A stretch of DNA of 64,000 bases from Dethiosulfatarculus sandiegensis (GCF_000931935.2 NZ_AZAC01000002.1:1-64000); one strand, 5' to 3'. Shown: positions 25,980-36,334, counted from the stretch's first letter. Made by a program: numbers and translations. The notes: generated by a model not told the origin, from the letters alone.

Positions 25980-26999
25980 GACAATCCTCAAGAGCTTTCA
26001 CCGCCGAATGGAATAAGGTCCTATAAATTCATTAAGTAGACCGATTGTTATCCTTGGAAATAAGCATCGAATAGAAAACTAAGATTAAAGTATTAAAAAC
26101 TATAGGGTTTGTATTGTCAAGGGGGATTCAAAAGGCGTTGGGAGTATCGACTGAAATTGTGTTTTTTAATCAGTAGGTTGGCCCTTGTTGCGGGGGGGGT
26201 GTCAGCTATTGGTAATCTTACCGCTATACCCTGGTTGCTGTTTGCCCCGGCTTTTTTCTGAAAGCCATGTGAAAAGCGAAAAGTTTTTTCTTCTCTGAAT
26301 TCTGAATTATCGAAAAAAGATAATGATGAACGAAAGTATATTGTTTTTTAGGTGTTTGATGTAGACTAATTCCCGTAGTTTATAAGTCCATTTTTGATTT
26401 TTAAGAAATGATATTTATTTTGATATGTTTCCTAAGTTTAAAACTATAAATTGCTATTAAGTATAAATAGTTTTGTGTGATAGATAATTTAATTATTCTT
26501 TAAAACGGTAGTGTAAAATATTTCGAATTTTTAACTTTAAGTAGGTTCAATTTTATATGGTTTTTTATGATGTATTTATTTGAGAAAAGTATTTCTTTAA
26601 AAGCTGTGACAACCAAAAAAGATTTTAGTATTAACTAATTTTTTCTCTTAGTAATATGTGCTTAAAAGTGGAAAATAAAACTCTTATTCTCAAGTAATGA
26701 TGTGAAAAATCGGCATATATTTTTTTATTTTAATACTTTTATATTTTTTTAATTCAAATAGTATTTTAACTATCTGAAACAACCTGAAAGTAATATTATT
26801 GCTATGTTGATCAGGTTTTTCCGGAGTAGAATTTGGGATAAAAATCAGGTTTATTTTTCTTGACAAAACGTTATTTAAAAAGGCAGATTAAATTGTTGGT
26901 TATTTGGTTTTGTTCTGAATAATTGCAAATAGCTTATTGTGTGACGGGTTGGTCCTTATTTTCTGATCAAACAGGTAATTTCCATAAGGTCAGGCAGCC
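25980..26999. other. AT-rich gene-free region between autotransporter and cas1
   Basis: About 1 kb with many T and A runs and no ORF of useful length on either strand. It must hold the divergent promoters of the autotransporter and the cas operon. A TTGACA at about 26859 is the clearest -35-like element, but its -10 is poor. No CRISPR repeat copies were found here. The composition contrasts sharply with the GC-rich flanks. Confidence 0.55.
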
Positions 27000-27977
27000 A
27001 TGAAACCCTTTGCCCCTTCCGAGATGAAGACCATTTTGCATTCCAAAAGGGCTAATGTTTATTATTTGGAACATTGCCGGGTTTTAGTAAAAGGGGGCAG
27101 GGTGGAATATCTCACCCAACAGGGAAAACGCTCTCTTTATTGGAATATTCCCATTGCCAATACCACCAGCATTTTGCTGGGCTCAGGCACTTCCATCACC
27201 CAGGCCGCAGTGAGGGAGCTAAGCAAGGCCGGGGTGATGATCGGTTTCAGCGGCGGTGGGGGCACGCCCCTGTTCAGCTCAACTGAAGGGGATAGGGATA
27301 TTGCCTGGCTGTCTCCTCAAAGCGAGTATCGACCCACAGAGTACCTGCAAGCCTGGGTAAGCTTTTGGTTTGATACGGAAAAGCGCCTTCAGGCAGGCAA
27401 GCTTCTGCAATCTTTACGCCTTGTGAACATCAAAACCCAATGGCTTGACGAAACCTATCTCAAAAAGTTTGGTTTTGACCCAAGACAAGAACAACTCCTC
27501 ACCTATCTGCAAAACGCTGAAGCCGATATTGCTAATGCCCAAGATTCCAACGGGCTTTTGATCGCCGAGGCCAGGCTAACTAAAAATCTTTTTAAAATTG
27601 CCGCTCAAACAACAGATTATGGAAGCTTCACCCGCTCAAAAAGAGGCAGCGGCACAGATCCGGCCAACCGGTTTTTGGATCACGGCAACTACCTTGCCTA
27701 TGGCCTGGGGGCCACTGCCGCCTGGGTTTTGGGCCTGCCCCATGGCCTGGCGGTTATGCACGGAAAGACCCGGCGCGGAGGTTTGGTCTTTGACGCGGCA
27801 GACCTGGTCAAGGATGCGGTTATCCTGCCCCTGGCTTTTATCAGCGCCATGCAAGGAGATGATGAAAGGGATTTCAGGGAGCATTGCATAGATTCCCTTA
27901 CCCGGAATAAATGCCTGGATCTGATGATAGACGGGCTTAAGGAACTGGCCCTGACCATCGGCGGGGTCGGAGCATGA
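27000..27977 (+). CDS. cas1f: CRISPR adaptation endonuclease Cas1, type I-F
   Basis: A 325-residue integrase that inserts new spacers at the leader end of the array, working with the Cas2 domain of the neighbouring fusion. The catalytic metal ligands fall at Glu190 (LLIAEARLTKNLF), His254 (AVMHGKTRRG) and Asp268 (DAADLVKD), the spacing known for I-F Cas1. The N-terminal beta domain begins FAPSEMKTILHSKRANVYYL. It is first in the operon and overlaps cas2-3 by four bases (ATGA). Confidence 0.95.
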   Translation: MKPFAPSEMKTILHSKRANVYYLEHCRVLVKGGRVEYLTQQGKRSLYWNIPIANTTSILLGSGTSITQAAVRELSKAGVMIGFSGGGGTPLFSSTEGDRDIAWLSPQSEYRPTEYLQAWVSFWFDTEKRLQAGKLLQSLRLVNIKTQWLDETYLKKFGFDPRQEQLLTYLQNAEADIANAQDSNGLLIAEARLTKNLFKIAAQTTDYGSFTRSKRGSGTDPANRFLDHGNYLAYGLGATAAWVLGLPHGLAVMHGKTRRGGLVFDAADLVKDAVILPLAFISAMQGDDERDFREHCIDSLTRNKCLDLMIDGLKELALTIGGVGA

Positions 27978-30900
27978 ACGTAATACTCATCTCTGAATGC
28001 CGCAAAAACGCCCTTAAACAAACCCGCAGAATAATAGACCAATTTGCCGAACGCAGGGGAAGGCGCACCTGGCAGACCGCCATAACCGCCCAGGGCCTGG
28101 AAACCTTGCGCAGCCTGCTTAAAAAGACGGCCCGCAAAAATACGGCTGTTGCCTGCCATTGGATTCGGGGCAGGAACCAAAGTGAGTTGTTATGGATTGT
28201 GGGCGATGCCTCCCGCTTTAACAGTCAGGGGGCTTGCCCCACCAACACGACTTCAAGACCCCTTCTGGCTGCATATGCGGAAAACGACTGGCACACCCTG
28301 GAGATTATCCGCCTTTTGGCTGCCATGGCCGCCTTGTTTCACGATTTCGGCAAGGCTGTGCGGGCCTTTCAGCAAAAATTAAAGCTCTCCAAGCCTCGGG
28401 CGGATGCCCTGCGCCACGAATGGGTGAGCTTAAGGATTTTTCAGGCCTTTGTGGGTAAAGATGATGACCACGCCTGGCTAAGCCGCCTGGCCGGGTCACA
28501 AGAACCGCCGGATTTGAGCTGGCTCGATCAGGTGCAACAAGACGGCCTTTGTGCGACATTGAAGCCCTTTAAATCCCTGCCGCCTATGGCCAAGTGCGTG
28601 GCTTGGCTGATCGTTTCCCATCACCGTCTACCTGTGGATTTTAGTAAAGAGAAAAAACGTATTATAATTAAAGAGTTAAATCGCCTGCCCGCTGCGATAG
28701 CCCCTGGCTGGAACGGCGCTCGCCTTGATTTTGATGACTTGGATAAAAAAGAAGCCCAAAAGGCCCAAAAGAACCTGGCCGATTGTTGGGCCCTTGCAGG
28801 CTCCATAAGCATGACCAGCCCGGCCTGGCAGAAAAGGGCTAAAAAACTGGCCAGGCGCATGTTGAGTCATGAAGTGCTATTCAAGGGCGACTGGCTGGAT
28901 GACCCTTATGTAATGCACCTTTCCCGCCTGGTTCTGATGCTCTCGGATCATTATTACTCCAGCCTGAAGGACCCCAGGCTTAGGGTGCAGGGCCAGGCCG
29001 GAGAGACCTTGTATGCCAACACGATTCGCCAAACCGGAGAGCTTAATCAGTTTTTGGATGAGCACCTTATCGGGGTGGAGACCAATACCGGCCTGATCAC
29101 CCATGCCCTGCCCAGGCTGGACCATAACCTGCCCCGCATTGCCAGGCATAAGGGGTTTAAAAAACGCAGCTCAATCAGGAAATTCAAATGGCAGGACAAG
29201 GCCCATGACCTGGCCTGCGCCCTGGCGGAAGCCTCCAGGGAGCACGGTTTTTTCGGCATAAACATGGCCTCCACCGGCTGCGGAAAGACCCTGGCCAACG
29301 GCAGGATAATCTATGGCCTGTCAGACCAGGAAAAAGGGGCCCGCTTTACCATTGCCCTGGGCCTGCGCACCCTTACCATGCAGACAGGCGAGGCCCTGAG
29401 GCAAAGGCTTGGCCTGGCCCAGGATGTTCTGGCTGTTTTGGTGGGGGGCTCGGCCGTGCGCGAGCTGTATGAGCGCAAAAAAAGGCAGAACCGGGATAGT
29501 GAATCCGACCGGGATCTTCTGCCGGAAAACACTTATGTGCAATTTGAGGGGAGCCTGGATTCAGGGCCTTTGAAAACCTGGCTCAAAAACACCCGTGGAG
29601 CCTCCGCCCTTTTGAGCGCGCCGGTGCTGGTCTGCACCATAGACCATTTAATGCCGGCCACCGAAGGCTTAAGGGGCGGACGCCAGATCGCCCCCATGCT
29701 GAGGCTCCTGACCTCGGATCTTATCCTGGACGAGCCGGATGACTTTGGCATAGAGGATCTGCCCGCCCTGACAAGGCTGGTGCACTGGTCCGGTCTTTTG
29801 GGGGGACGGGTGCTTCTTTCCTCGGCCACCTTGCCGCCTGCTTTAGTGGAGGGGCTATTTAGCGCCTATTGCCAAGGCAGGGCGGTTTTTCAAAAAAATC
29901 GGGGCATCCCGGGTCTGCCCCTCAAGGTCTGCTGCGCCTGGTTTGACGAGTATGAAAGCCGGTCCGGAGAATTCAGCCAGTCAGAAGAATTCATGATAAG
30001 GCATGAGGCCTGGGTTGATAAAAGGGTTGAAAACTTAAGCAAAAAGTCTGAGCCCCGCAGAATTGGCCGGATTGTTTCTCTGAAACTGGAGAAGCCTGAA
30101 CCAGAGGAGCGGCAAAACAACCCCTCTGCTCAGGATCAGACCGATCCGGAAGACCTTATGGAGCGTCTTGCCCGGATAAACCTTGAATATGCCCAAGAAC
30201 TCCATGCCAATTACCACACCCTGGATAAAAAGAGCTCAAAAAGGGTGAGCTTTGGGCTCATCCGCCTGGCTCATATTGATAACCTCTTTGATTTGACCCG
30301 CGCCATTGCGCAAAAGGGGCCCAAGCCCGGGACCAGGCTGCATTTATGCTGCTATCATTCCCGCTTTCCCTTGGCCGTGCGTTCCAGAATAGAATTTTTT
30401 CTGGATGAGGTCTTAAACCGCCATGATCCGGAAAAGGTATTTAAGGCTCCCTGGTTGCGGGCAATTCTGGCCAACAGCCTTGAGGAGGATCACCTGTTTG
30501 TGGTGCTGGCCTCGCCGGTGGCAGAGGTGGGCAGGGACCATGACTATGACTGGGCAATTGTCGAACCCTCTTCCCTGCGCTCGATCATCCAGCTCGCCGG
30601 GCGGGTTTGGCGGCATCGCGCCCTTATCTGCCGATTTCCCAATATCTATATCTGGGAAACCAACCTGACTCATTTGAAAAAAGGCCTGCAAGAACCAGCC
30701 TTCACCCGTCCGGGATTTGAAAACAAAAACGGTTTCATGCTGAAAAGCCATGACCTGAATGGTCTGCTCACCAAAGAGCAATACACCCCCATAAGCTCCA
30801 TTCCCCGCATCAGTTCCAGAAATCCCCTTGACCCGCAAAACAACCTGGCCGACCTGGAGCATGAGCATATCAAGGCCGTGATGGTGCGGGACCCGGAAAA

Positions 30901-31297
30901 ACGCCTGCTTACCGTGAACCATTGGTGGTCAACCAGGGCCCACTTAAGCGGGGAAATGCAACGGGCCAAACCCTTTAGATATGACCCTTTTCCAAGGGTT
31001 CCCTATGCGATTATTCCAGATGCGGATACAGAAGAGCCTGGTTTTTGTGAACTCTTGAGGGATGGGGGAATCAACAGAGTGAATAATCTGTTCCATGAGG
31101 CTGAGTTAACCCTGGCCCCCAATGTGAGCCTTTGGAACAGTTATGACTTTATGGATCTTTTGCCGGATATGGCCGAGGAAACCCAAATGGACCCGGCTGT
31201 CTGCGCCCGCAGGTTCGGGAGGTTTGAACTGCCGGAAGAAAAAGAAAACTTAAACTGGTTCTACAACCCGGCCCTGGGGCTGCGCCGCCAAAAATAA
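27974..31297 (+). CDS. cas3f: Cas2-Cas3 fusion helicase-nuclease, type I-F
   Basis: A 1,107-residue protein. The N-terminal Cas2-like domain (about 1-95, MNVILISECRKNALKQT) serves adaptation. An HD nuclease domain has LFHDFGKAVRAF with His123-Asp124. The SF2 helicase has Walker A as TGCGKT (434-439), motif II as DEPD near 584 (a variant of DExH), SSATLPPAL as motif III, and LAGRVWRHR as motif VI near 875. After Cascade finds a target, this enzyme unwinds and degrades the displaced strand. Length matches the family. All catalytic motifs look intact. Confidence 0.95.
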   Translation: MNVILISECRKNALKQTRRIIDQFAERRGRRTWQTAITAQGLETLRSLLKKTARKNTAVACHWIRGRNQSELLWIVGDASRFNSQGACPTNTTSRPLLAAYAENDWHTLEIIRLLAAMAALFHDFGKAVRAFQQKLKLSKPRADALRHEWVSLRIFQAFVGKDDDHAWLSRLAGSQEPPDLSWLDQVQQDGLCATLKPFKSLPPMAKCVAWLIVSHHRLPVDFSKEKKRIIIKELNRLPAAIAPGWNGARLDFDDLDKKEAQKAQKNLADCWALAGSISMTSPAWQKRAKKLARRMLSHEVLFKGDWLDDPYVMHLSRLVLMLSDHYYSSLKDPRLRVQGQAGETLYANTIRQTGELNQFLDEHLIGVETNTGLITHALPRLDHNLPRIARHKGFKKRSSIRKFKWQDKAHDLACALAEASREHGFFGINMASTGCGKTLANGRIIYGLSDQEKGARFTIALGLRTLTMQTGEALRQRLGLAQDVLAVLVGGSAVRELYERKKRQNRDSESDRDLLPENTYVQFEGSLDSGPLKTWLKNTRGASALLSAPVLVCTIDHLMPATEGLRGGRQIAPMLRLLTSDLILDEPDDFGIEDLPALTRLVHWSGLLGGRVLLSSATLPPALVEGLFSAYCQGRAVFQKNRGIPGLPLKVCCAWFDEYESRSGEFSQSEEFMIRHEAWVDKRVENLSKKSEPRRIGRIVSLKLEKPEPEERQNNPSAQDQTDPEDLMERLARINLEYAQELHANYHTLDKKSSKRVSFGLIRLAHIDNLFDLTRAIAQKGPKPGTRLHLCCYHSRFPLAVRSRIEFFLDEVLNRHDPEKVFKAPWLRAILANSLEEDHLFVVLASPVAEVGRDHDYDWAIVEPSSLRSIIQLAGRVWRHRALICRFPNIYIWETNLTHLKKGLQEPAFTRPGFENKNGFMLKSHDLNGLLTKEQYTPISSIPRISSRNPLDPQNNLADLEHEHIKAVMVRDPEKRLLTVNHWWSTRAHLSGEMQRAKPFRYDPFPRVPYAIIPDADTEEPGFCELLRDGGINRVNNLFHEAELTLAPNVSLWNSYDFMDLLPDMAEETQMDPAVCARRFGRFELPEEKENLNWFYNPALGLRRQK

Positions 31298-31319
31298 AAA
31301 CAGGGAAAGGTAAAGCTAA

Positions 31320-32666
31320 ATGGCCAATGGACCACCAGACCAGGAAAAAGTGCAGGCCTTAAGGGCTTTAGTTGAGGGGTTCATACAAGAGCGTTTGGCC
31401 CCCAAGCTGGAAGTTCATGATAAAAAGCTTGCCAAGGAAATAGACCCTGAAAAAAGGGGGGAGCTGCAAGAAGAACGGGAAAAGATTTTAGAAAAATTTT
31501 TAACCAAAAATTGGCTGGAAGACGCGGCCAAAAGGGTGGGGCAGATTCAGCTGGTCAGCCATGCCCTTAAATACACCCACCCCAATGCCAGGGGCAGTAA
31601 TTTTTATTTCAAGGCGGATCATGCCCATGTGCCTGAGGCATATGTCGGGACCAATTGCCTGGAGGATTTTACAGGTGATGTGGTGGGCAATGCCGCTGCC
31701 TTGGATGTTTACAAGTTTTTAAAACAGGAACACCAGGGCCGCAGCCTTTTGGGCTATATCCTGGATCAAGACCCGGCGGTTATCAAGGCTTTGTCTGATG
31801 ATCGGGAACAGGCAGAATCCTGGTCCCGGACCTTTGCCGGTATAACCGGTTCCGGCCGGGATATGGCCAGCCACAAACTGGCCAAACAGGTTTATTTCCC
31901 GCTGAAAGACGGCGGTTATCATCTGTTGGCTCCTTTGTTCCCCAGCAGTCTGGTGCAGGTGGTTTACAACCGCATGAGGGAAGACCGCTTTTCCGAAGAG
32001 TCCAAAGAGGCCCGCAAGGCAAAGCGGGAGAATCAAACTTGCGACCACGGCTATGCCGATTATCCGGATATGGCGGTTCAAGCCTTTGGGGGCACCAAAC
32101 CTCAAAACATCAGCCAGTTAAACAGCGAGCGTCACGGGGAAAGTTGGCTTTTATCATCCAAACCGCCGATCTGGAAAAGCCCTGAAATCAAAGCGCCCCT
32201 TGGGGTAAGCACCATCTTTGGCCGCTGGTTCAGCAGTCGGGCTTCGGTGCGCAGCCTTAACAAGTCCTTGTCCGATTACCTGCGCAGTACAGACTACAAC
32301 AACATGCATATCCGCCAAGGCAGGGCCAAACTGGTGGATCTTATAGTGGATGAGGTCTTGCAGTTCGCGGCTGAAATGGAACAGCTTGATCCCGGCTGGA
32401 GCGCAGACCCCGCCTGCACCCTTGATCAGACGGAAAAGCTCTGGCTGGACCCGGACCGGGCAGAGACGGACCAGGCATTTAAGGACCAGAGAAAAATCGG
32501 CAAGTGGCAAAAGGAAATAGCCGACCGTTTTGGCAACTGGCTTAACAAACAGCTTAATTTTACTAAAAAGAAGCGTCTTCCCCTGGGGCAGGATGAGCAT
32601 GAACAGTGGACCGGGCTCATGGAAAAGGCCTTGCAAGGCTTCAAAAAGGAGTTGAGCCATGATTGA
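31320..32666 (+). CDS. cas8f: Cascade large subunit Cas8f (Csy1)
   Basis: A 448-residue type I-F large subunit, expected to recognise the PAM and hold the 5' handle with Cas5f. Family marks include the KRVGQIQLVSHALKYTHP stretch, followed by GSNFYF near 105, and later TKPQNISQLNSERHG. It starts 22 bases after cas2-3 and overlaps cas5f by eight bases. Normal length for Csy1. Confidence 0.93.
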   Translation: MANGPPDQEKVQALRALVEGFIQERLAPKLEVHDKKLAKEIDPEKRGELQEEREKILEKFLTKNWLEDAAKRVGQIQLVSHALKYTHPNARGSNFYFKADHAHVPEAYVGTNCLEDFTGDVVGNAAALDVYKFLKQEHQGRSLLGYILDQDPAVIKALSDDREQAESWSRTFAGITGSGRDMASHKLAKQVYFPLKDGGYHLLAPLFPSSLVQVVYNRMREDRFSEESKEARKAKRENQTCDHGYADYPDMAVQAFGGTKPQNISQLNSERHGESWLLSSKPPIWKSPEIKAPLGVSTIFGRWFSSRASVRSLNKSLSDYLRSTDYNNMHIRQGRAKLVDLIVDEVLQFAAEMEQLDPGWSADPACTLDQTEKLWLDPDRAETDQAFKDQRKIGKWQKEIADRFGNWLNKQLNFTKKKRLPLGQDEHEQWTGLMEKALQGFKKELSHD

Positions 32667-33606
32667 GGATCTGGATGGACTCATTTTGTTGCCCCATCTG
32701 CGCGTGCAAAACGCAAACGCAGTCTCAGGGCCGCTCACCTGGGGCTTTCCCCCTCCTTCGGCCTTTGCGGGCTGGGTGCATGCCCTGCATAGGGATTTGG
32801 CGGAACCGGAGATTGCCTTGGACGGGGTGGGCATTGTTTGTCATGCCTTTGAACCCCAGACCTATAGGCCGGGAGGCAGGTATCACAACCGTTTTTGCCT
32901 GACCAGAAATCCGGTCGGCAAAGACGGCAAGCCCATGGGCACTGTGGAAGAAGGCAGGGCCCACCTGGAAGTGAGCCTCTTGATCGGGGTGCAGGGTGAC
33001 CTGGACCAGGAAGACGGCGAACTCTTGGCCAAGCAGGTTTTGCAAAAGGCCTTGACCAGACGTCTGGCCGGGGGCAGCCTGCTGGAACCAGGGACCCACA
33101 AAAGGTTCAGGCCGGATTACCTGGAATTGAGCGGCTACCTGGAAGGAGACCAGGAGCAATTCCGCAAGTTCAGGCGCAAGATGTTGCCGGGCTTTGCCCT
33201 TATGAACAGGCACCGGGTGTTGGAAGAGCACCTTGAGGAGATGAGGCAACAAAACCCCCGGGCGACCTCCCTGGATGCGCTTTTGGAACTGGTGCGCCTG
33301 AATGTGGACCCGGTTTTGGAAGATCCCCAAGACCCGGAAAAGGTCACCTGGCAGGCCTCCCGAACCAGGCCCGGCTGGCTGGTCCCCTTGCCCATCGGCT
33401 ACGGGGCCATCTCCCCTTTATACGCGCCGGGCGAGGTGCAAAACACCCGCGACCCGGAAACACCTTTTCGTTTTGTGGAATGCCTTTATTCCCTGGGCGA
33501 ATGGGTGAGCCCCCATCGCCTGGACTACCCCCAGGAACTCCTTTGGCATCACCAGGCGGACCCGCAAGCCGGAGTTTATCTGTTCACGCAACCGGAAATT
33601 AACTGA
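32659..33606 (+). CDS. cas5f: Cascade subunit Cas5f (Csy2)
   Basis: A 315-residue RAMP-fold protein that pairs with Cas8f at the crRNA 5' handle. Seen: LILLPHLRVQNANAVSGPLT near the start and the glycine-rich WGFPPPSAFAGWVHAL (about 28-43), followed by PLPIGYGAISPLY. These are typical of Csy2. It begins within the cas8f end, indicating coupled translation. Confidence 0.93.
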   Translation: MIEDLDGLILLPHLRVQNANAVSGPLTWGFPPPSAFAGWVHALHRDLAEPEIALDGVGIVCHAFEPQTYRPGGRYHNRFCLTRNPVGKDGKPMGTVEEGRAHLEVSLLIGVQGDLDQEDGELLAKQVLQKALTRRLAGGSLLEPGTHKRFRPDYLELSGYLEGDQEQFRKFRRKMLPGFALMNRHRVLEEHLEEMRQQNPRATSLDALLELVRLNVDPVLEDPQDPEKVTWQASRTRPGWLVPLPIGYGAISPLYAPGEVQNTRDPETPFRFVECLYSLGEWVSPHRLDYPQELLWHHQADPQAGVYLFTQPEIN

Positions 33607-33630
33607 TCCCACATATAAGGAGCGCGATAA

Positions 33631-34665
33631 ATGGCCAAGACAAATTTAAAGACCGCCTCGGTTCTCGCTTTTGAACGCAAGCTCGATCCTTCAGACGCGT
33701 TGTTCTATGCCGGTCAATGGGCAGAAAGAGATTCTGAACAAGCCTGGCCTTCGGTGACTGTGCATGAAAAATCAATAAGAGGCACCATCTCCAACCGGCT
33801 TAACACCAAGGAACAGGACCCGGCCAAGCTGGACGCCTCCATTCAAAGCCCCAATTTACAGAGAGTGGATGTGGCCACCCTGGCCCCGGATGCAGACACC
33901 CTTAGGGTGCGCTTCTCCTTAAGGGTGCTGGGCGGGACCGGCACACCCTCGGCCTGCAACAATGCCGAGTATCGTGAAAAATTAATGAACACCGTTGCCT
34001 CTTATGTGGAGGACCAGGGCTTTATGACCCTGGCCAGGCGTTATGCCGTCAACCTGGCCAATGGCCGTTTTTTGTGGCGCAACCGCATCAGCTCCGAAGA
34101 GGTGGAGGTGCGGGTTAAGCACCTTAAAAATGGTGAAATAAAAGGGGAATGGCTTTTCAATTCCCTGAACTATTCCCTGAGGGATTTTATTATTCCGGAA
34201 GGGGATTTTGACAAGGTGGAAGAACTGGCCCAGGTGATTGAAAAGGGGTTGAGCGGCCGGGAATACGCCCTTTTGGAAGTGACGGCCCATGCCCGCATGG
34301 GTGGGGGCCAGGAGGTGTTTCCTTCCCAGGAATTGATACTTGATAAAGGCAGCGCCAAAGGGCAGAAAAGCAAGACCCTGTACAGCGTTTTAACCACTGC
34401 CGCCCTGCACTCCCAAAAGGTGGGCAATGCCCTGCGCACCATAGACACCTGGTATGAAGACGACCAGGGCCTGGGCCCCATTGCGGTGGAGCCTTACGGC
34501 TCGGTGACTTCCCAGGGCAAGGCTTATCGCCAGCCCAAGAAAAAGATGGATTTTTACAGCCTGTTGGATAATTGGGTGCTAAGGGACCAGTCCCCCAGTG
34601 ACCAGCAAAAACATTTTGTCATGGCAACCCTGATTCGTGGCGGTGTGTTCGGTGAAAAGGACTGA
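33631..34665 (+). CDS. cas7f: Cascade backbone Cas7f (Csy3)
   Basis: A 344-residue backbone protein present in six copies in known I-F complexes, each covering six bases of crRNA spacer. The opening [20 protein letters not shown] and the later GRFLWRN and [14 protein letters not shown] segments identify Csy3. AAGGAGC lies ahead of the start. Confidence 0.95.
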   Translation: MAKTNLKTASVLAFERKLDPSDALFYAGQWAERDSEQAWPSVTVHEKSIRGTISNRLNTKEQDPAKLDASIQSPNLQRVDVATLAPDADTLRVRFSLRVLGGTGTPSACNNAEYREKLMNTVASYVEDQGFMTLARRYAVNLANGRFLWRNRISSEEVEVRVKHLKNGEIKGEWLFNSLNYSLRDFIIPEGDFDKVEELAQVIEKGLSGREYALLEVTAHARMGGGQEVFPSQELILDKGSAKGQKSKTLYSVLTTAALHSQKVGNALRTIDTWYEDDQGLGPIAVEPYGSVTSQGKAYRQPKKKMDFYSLLDNWVLRDQSPSDQQKHFVMATLIRGGVFGEKD

Positions 34666-34668
34666 GCC

Positions 34669-35232
34669 ATGGACAGGTATATTGATCTGACCATATTGCC
34701 GGATCCGGAGTTTCAGGCCACGGTCTTGATGAGCGCCCTTTTCAGCAAGCTGCACAAGGCCCTGGTGGCCGAGGGCAGCAGGCAGATAGGGGTGAGCTTT
34801 CCCCGGGTGGAGGAAGAGGCTGTGGGCATGGGCCCTGTTTTGCGGGTGCACGGAAGCGCCGGAAACTTGGAAAGCCTCATGTCCTTGAACTGGCTTTTGG
34901 GTATGCGCGATCACACCCGGTTGAGCGAAATCGAGCCGGTTCCCCCCAAAACCATGCACCGCATAGTGCGCAGGGTGCAGGCCAAAAGCAACCCCGAACG
35001 CCTGCGCAGAAGACTGGCCAAAAGAAAAAATATATCCCTGGAGCAAGCCAGGGAGCTGATCCCAGAAACCGCGGCTCAGAGATTAACGCTGCCCTTTGTG
35101 AGCTTGCGCAGCGCAAGCACCGGCAGGTCATTCAGGCTCTTCATAGAGCATCTTCCCTTGGAGCCTGAACCCAAAACGGGCGAATTCAGCCTTTATGGCC
35201 TTAGCAGCACAGCCACGGTTCCCTGGTTCTGA
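34669..35232 (+). CDS. cas6f: crRNA endoribonuclease Cas6f (Csy4)
   Basis: A 187-residue protein, the same length as Pseudomonas Csy4. It cuts the array transcript at the 3' base of the repeat hairpin and stays bound to it. The catalytic His29 is kept (LFSKLHKALV), as are the arginine-rich helix SNPERLRRRL that grips the hairpin and the serine-bearing LRSASTGRSFRLF. It ends with the family's VPWF terminus. Last gene of the operon, 233 bases before the array. Confidence 0.95.
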   Translation: MDRYIDLTILPDPEFQATVLMSALFSKLHKALVAEGSRQIGVSFPRVEEEAVGMGPVLRVHGSAGNLESLMSLNWLLGMRDHTRLSEIEPVPPKTMHRIVRRVQAKSNPERLRRRLAKRKNISLEQARELIPETAAQRLTLPFVSLRSASTGRSFRLFIEHLPLEPEPKTGEFSLYGLSSTATVPWF

Positions 35233-35241
35233 TTAACCTGC

Positions 35242-35265
35242 GCCCCCGCTTGAAAAGGCGGGGGC
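35242..35265 (+). terminator. GC-rich hairpin after cas6f
   Basis: GCCCCCGC and GCGGGGGC form an 8-bp stem with an 8-base loop, ten bases after the cas6f stop. There is no U-tract, so it may stabilise the cas transcript end or end transcription with a factor. Confidence 0.5.
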
Positions 35266-35465
35266 CCAGATGCAAAGTCAAAGAAAAAGCGGCAAAGAAA
35301 AGTCGGAATATTTGTGAGTTTGTGATTTATTTTTGACCCTTTTTTTGCGGCTCAAAAAAAGTTATTTAAAATCAGTATATTAGAAACAGGCTAAAAAAAA
35401 GGGTTTTTTGAGCTTAAATAGATGTAAATCTTTTTAAATTAATAGCTTAGCTGAAAACAGCTCTA
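35266..35465 (+). promoter_or_regulatory. CRISPR leader
   Basis: About 200 bases of AT-rich DNA directly before the first repeat. The repeat orientation (3' end CTTAGAAA as the crRNA handle) puts transcription left to right, so this side is the leader, with the array promoter and the site of new spacer entry. TTGACC near 35332 is a possible -35. Confidence 0.7.
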
Positions 35466-36334
35466 GTGAACTGCCGCATAGGCAGCTTAGAAAGGTAGGA
35501 GCGACTAATTCGTGATCGTTTTCCCGTGAACTGCCGCATAGGCAGCTTAGAAATACGAACGATGTAGATAACTGCGTATCGCCGTGTGAACTGCCGCATA
35601 GGCAGCTTAGAAAATGGTAGACGGAAGTGCATCAAAAGCCTTAACGTGAACTGCCGCATAGGCAGCTTAGAAATAATTTTCCGCCCGAATCATCAATTCG
35701 AAAACGTGAACTGCCGCATAGGCAGCTTAGAAAGGGATGTACTAGAGCGTATAAGTGTCCATTAAGTGAACTGCCGCATAGGCAGCTTAGAAATTGTTGA
35801 TTAAGTAAGACAGCTCACGCCCAAGGTGAACTGCCGCATAGGCAGCTTAGAAAGCATGAGTGATGGCGATGATTCATACGGCAGTGTGAACTGCCGCATA
35901 GGCAGCTTAGAAAGCAAAAAATGGTTGGGATCATGCGCGAAGCCGAGTGAACTGCCGCATAGGCAGCTTAGAAATGGTGGACCAGGTGCAGGGGTGGAAC
36001 CAGGCCGTGAACTGCCGCATAGGCAGCTTAGAAAACCAGTGCCTTGATCTGCTGTAAAAAGGCTTCGTGAACTGCCGCATAGGCAGCTTAGAAAACCAGT
36101 GCCTTGATCTGCTGTAAAAAGGCTTCGTGAACTGCCGCATAGGCAGCTTAGAAATAAAAAGCGGCTTCCGCTTGCGCTTTGCATGCGTGAACTGCCGCAT
36201 AGGCAGCTTAGAAATTGGGGCCGGAACAGTCGCGACATTGATACGTGCGAACTGCCGCATAGGCAGCTTAGAAAACCAGACGCAGGTCATGACTCCAGCG
36301 TATATGGTGAACTGCCGCATAGGCAGCTTAGAAA
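35466..36334 (+). CRISPR. Type I-F CRISPR array, 15 repeats and 14 spacers
   Basis: Repeats are 28 bases, starting GTGAACTGCCGCATAGG and ending CAGCTTAGAAA. They start at 35466, 35526, 35586, 35646, 35706, 35766, 35826, 35886, 35947, 36007, 36067, 36127, 36187, 36247 and 36307. CTGCC/GGCAG forms the Cas6f hairpin. Spacers are 32 bases except the eighth (35914-35946, 33 bases). Spacers 10 (36035-36066) and 11 (36095-36126) are identical. Repeat 14 has C at its second base instead of T. The other repeats are identical by eye. Confidence 0.98.

Noticed and set aside
35494..36306. CRISPR spacers matching genes in this window (self-targeting)
   Set aside because: No match was noticed by eye, but this was not an exhaustive search, so no claim is made.
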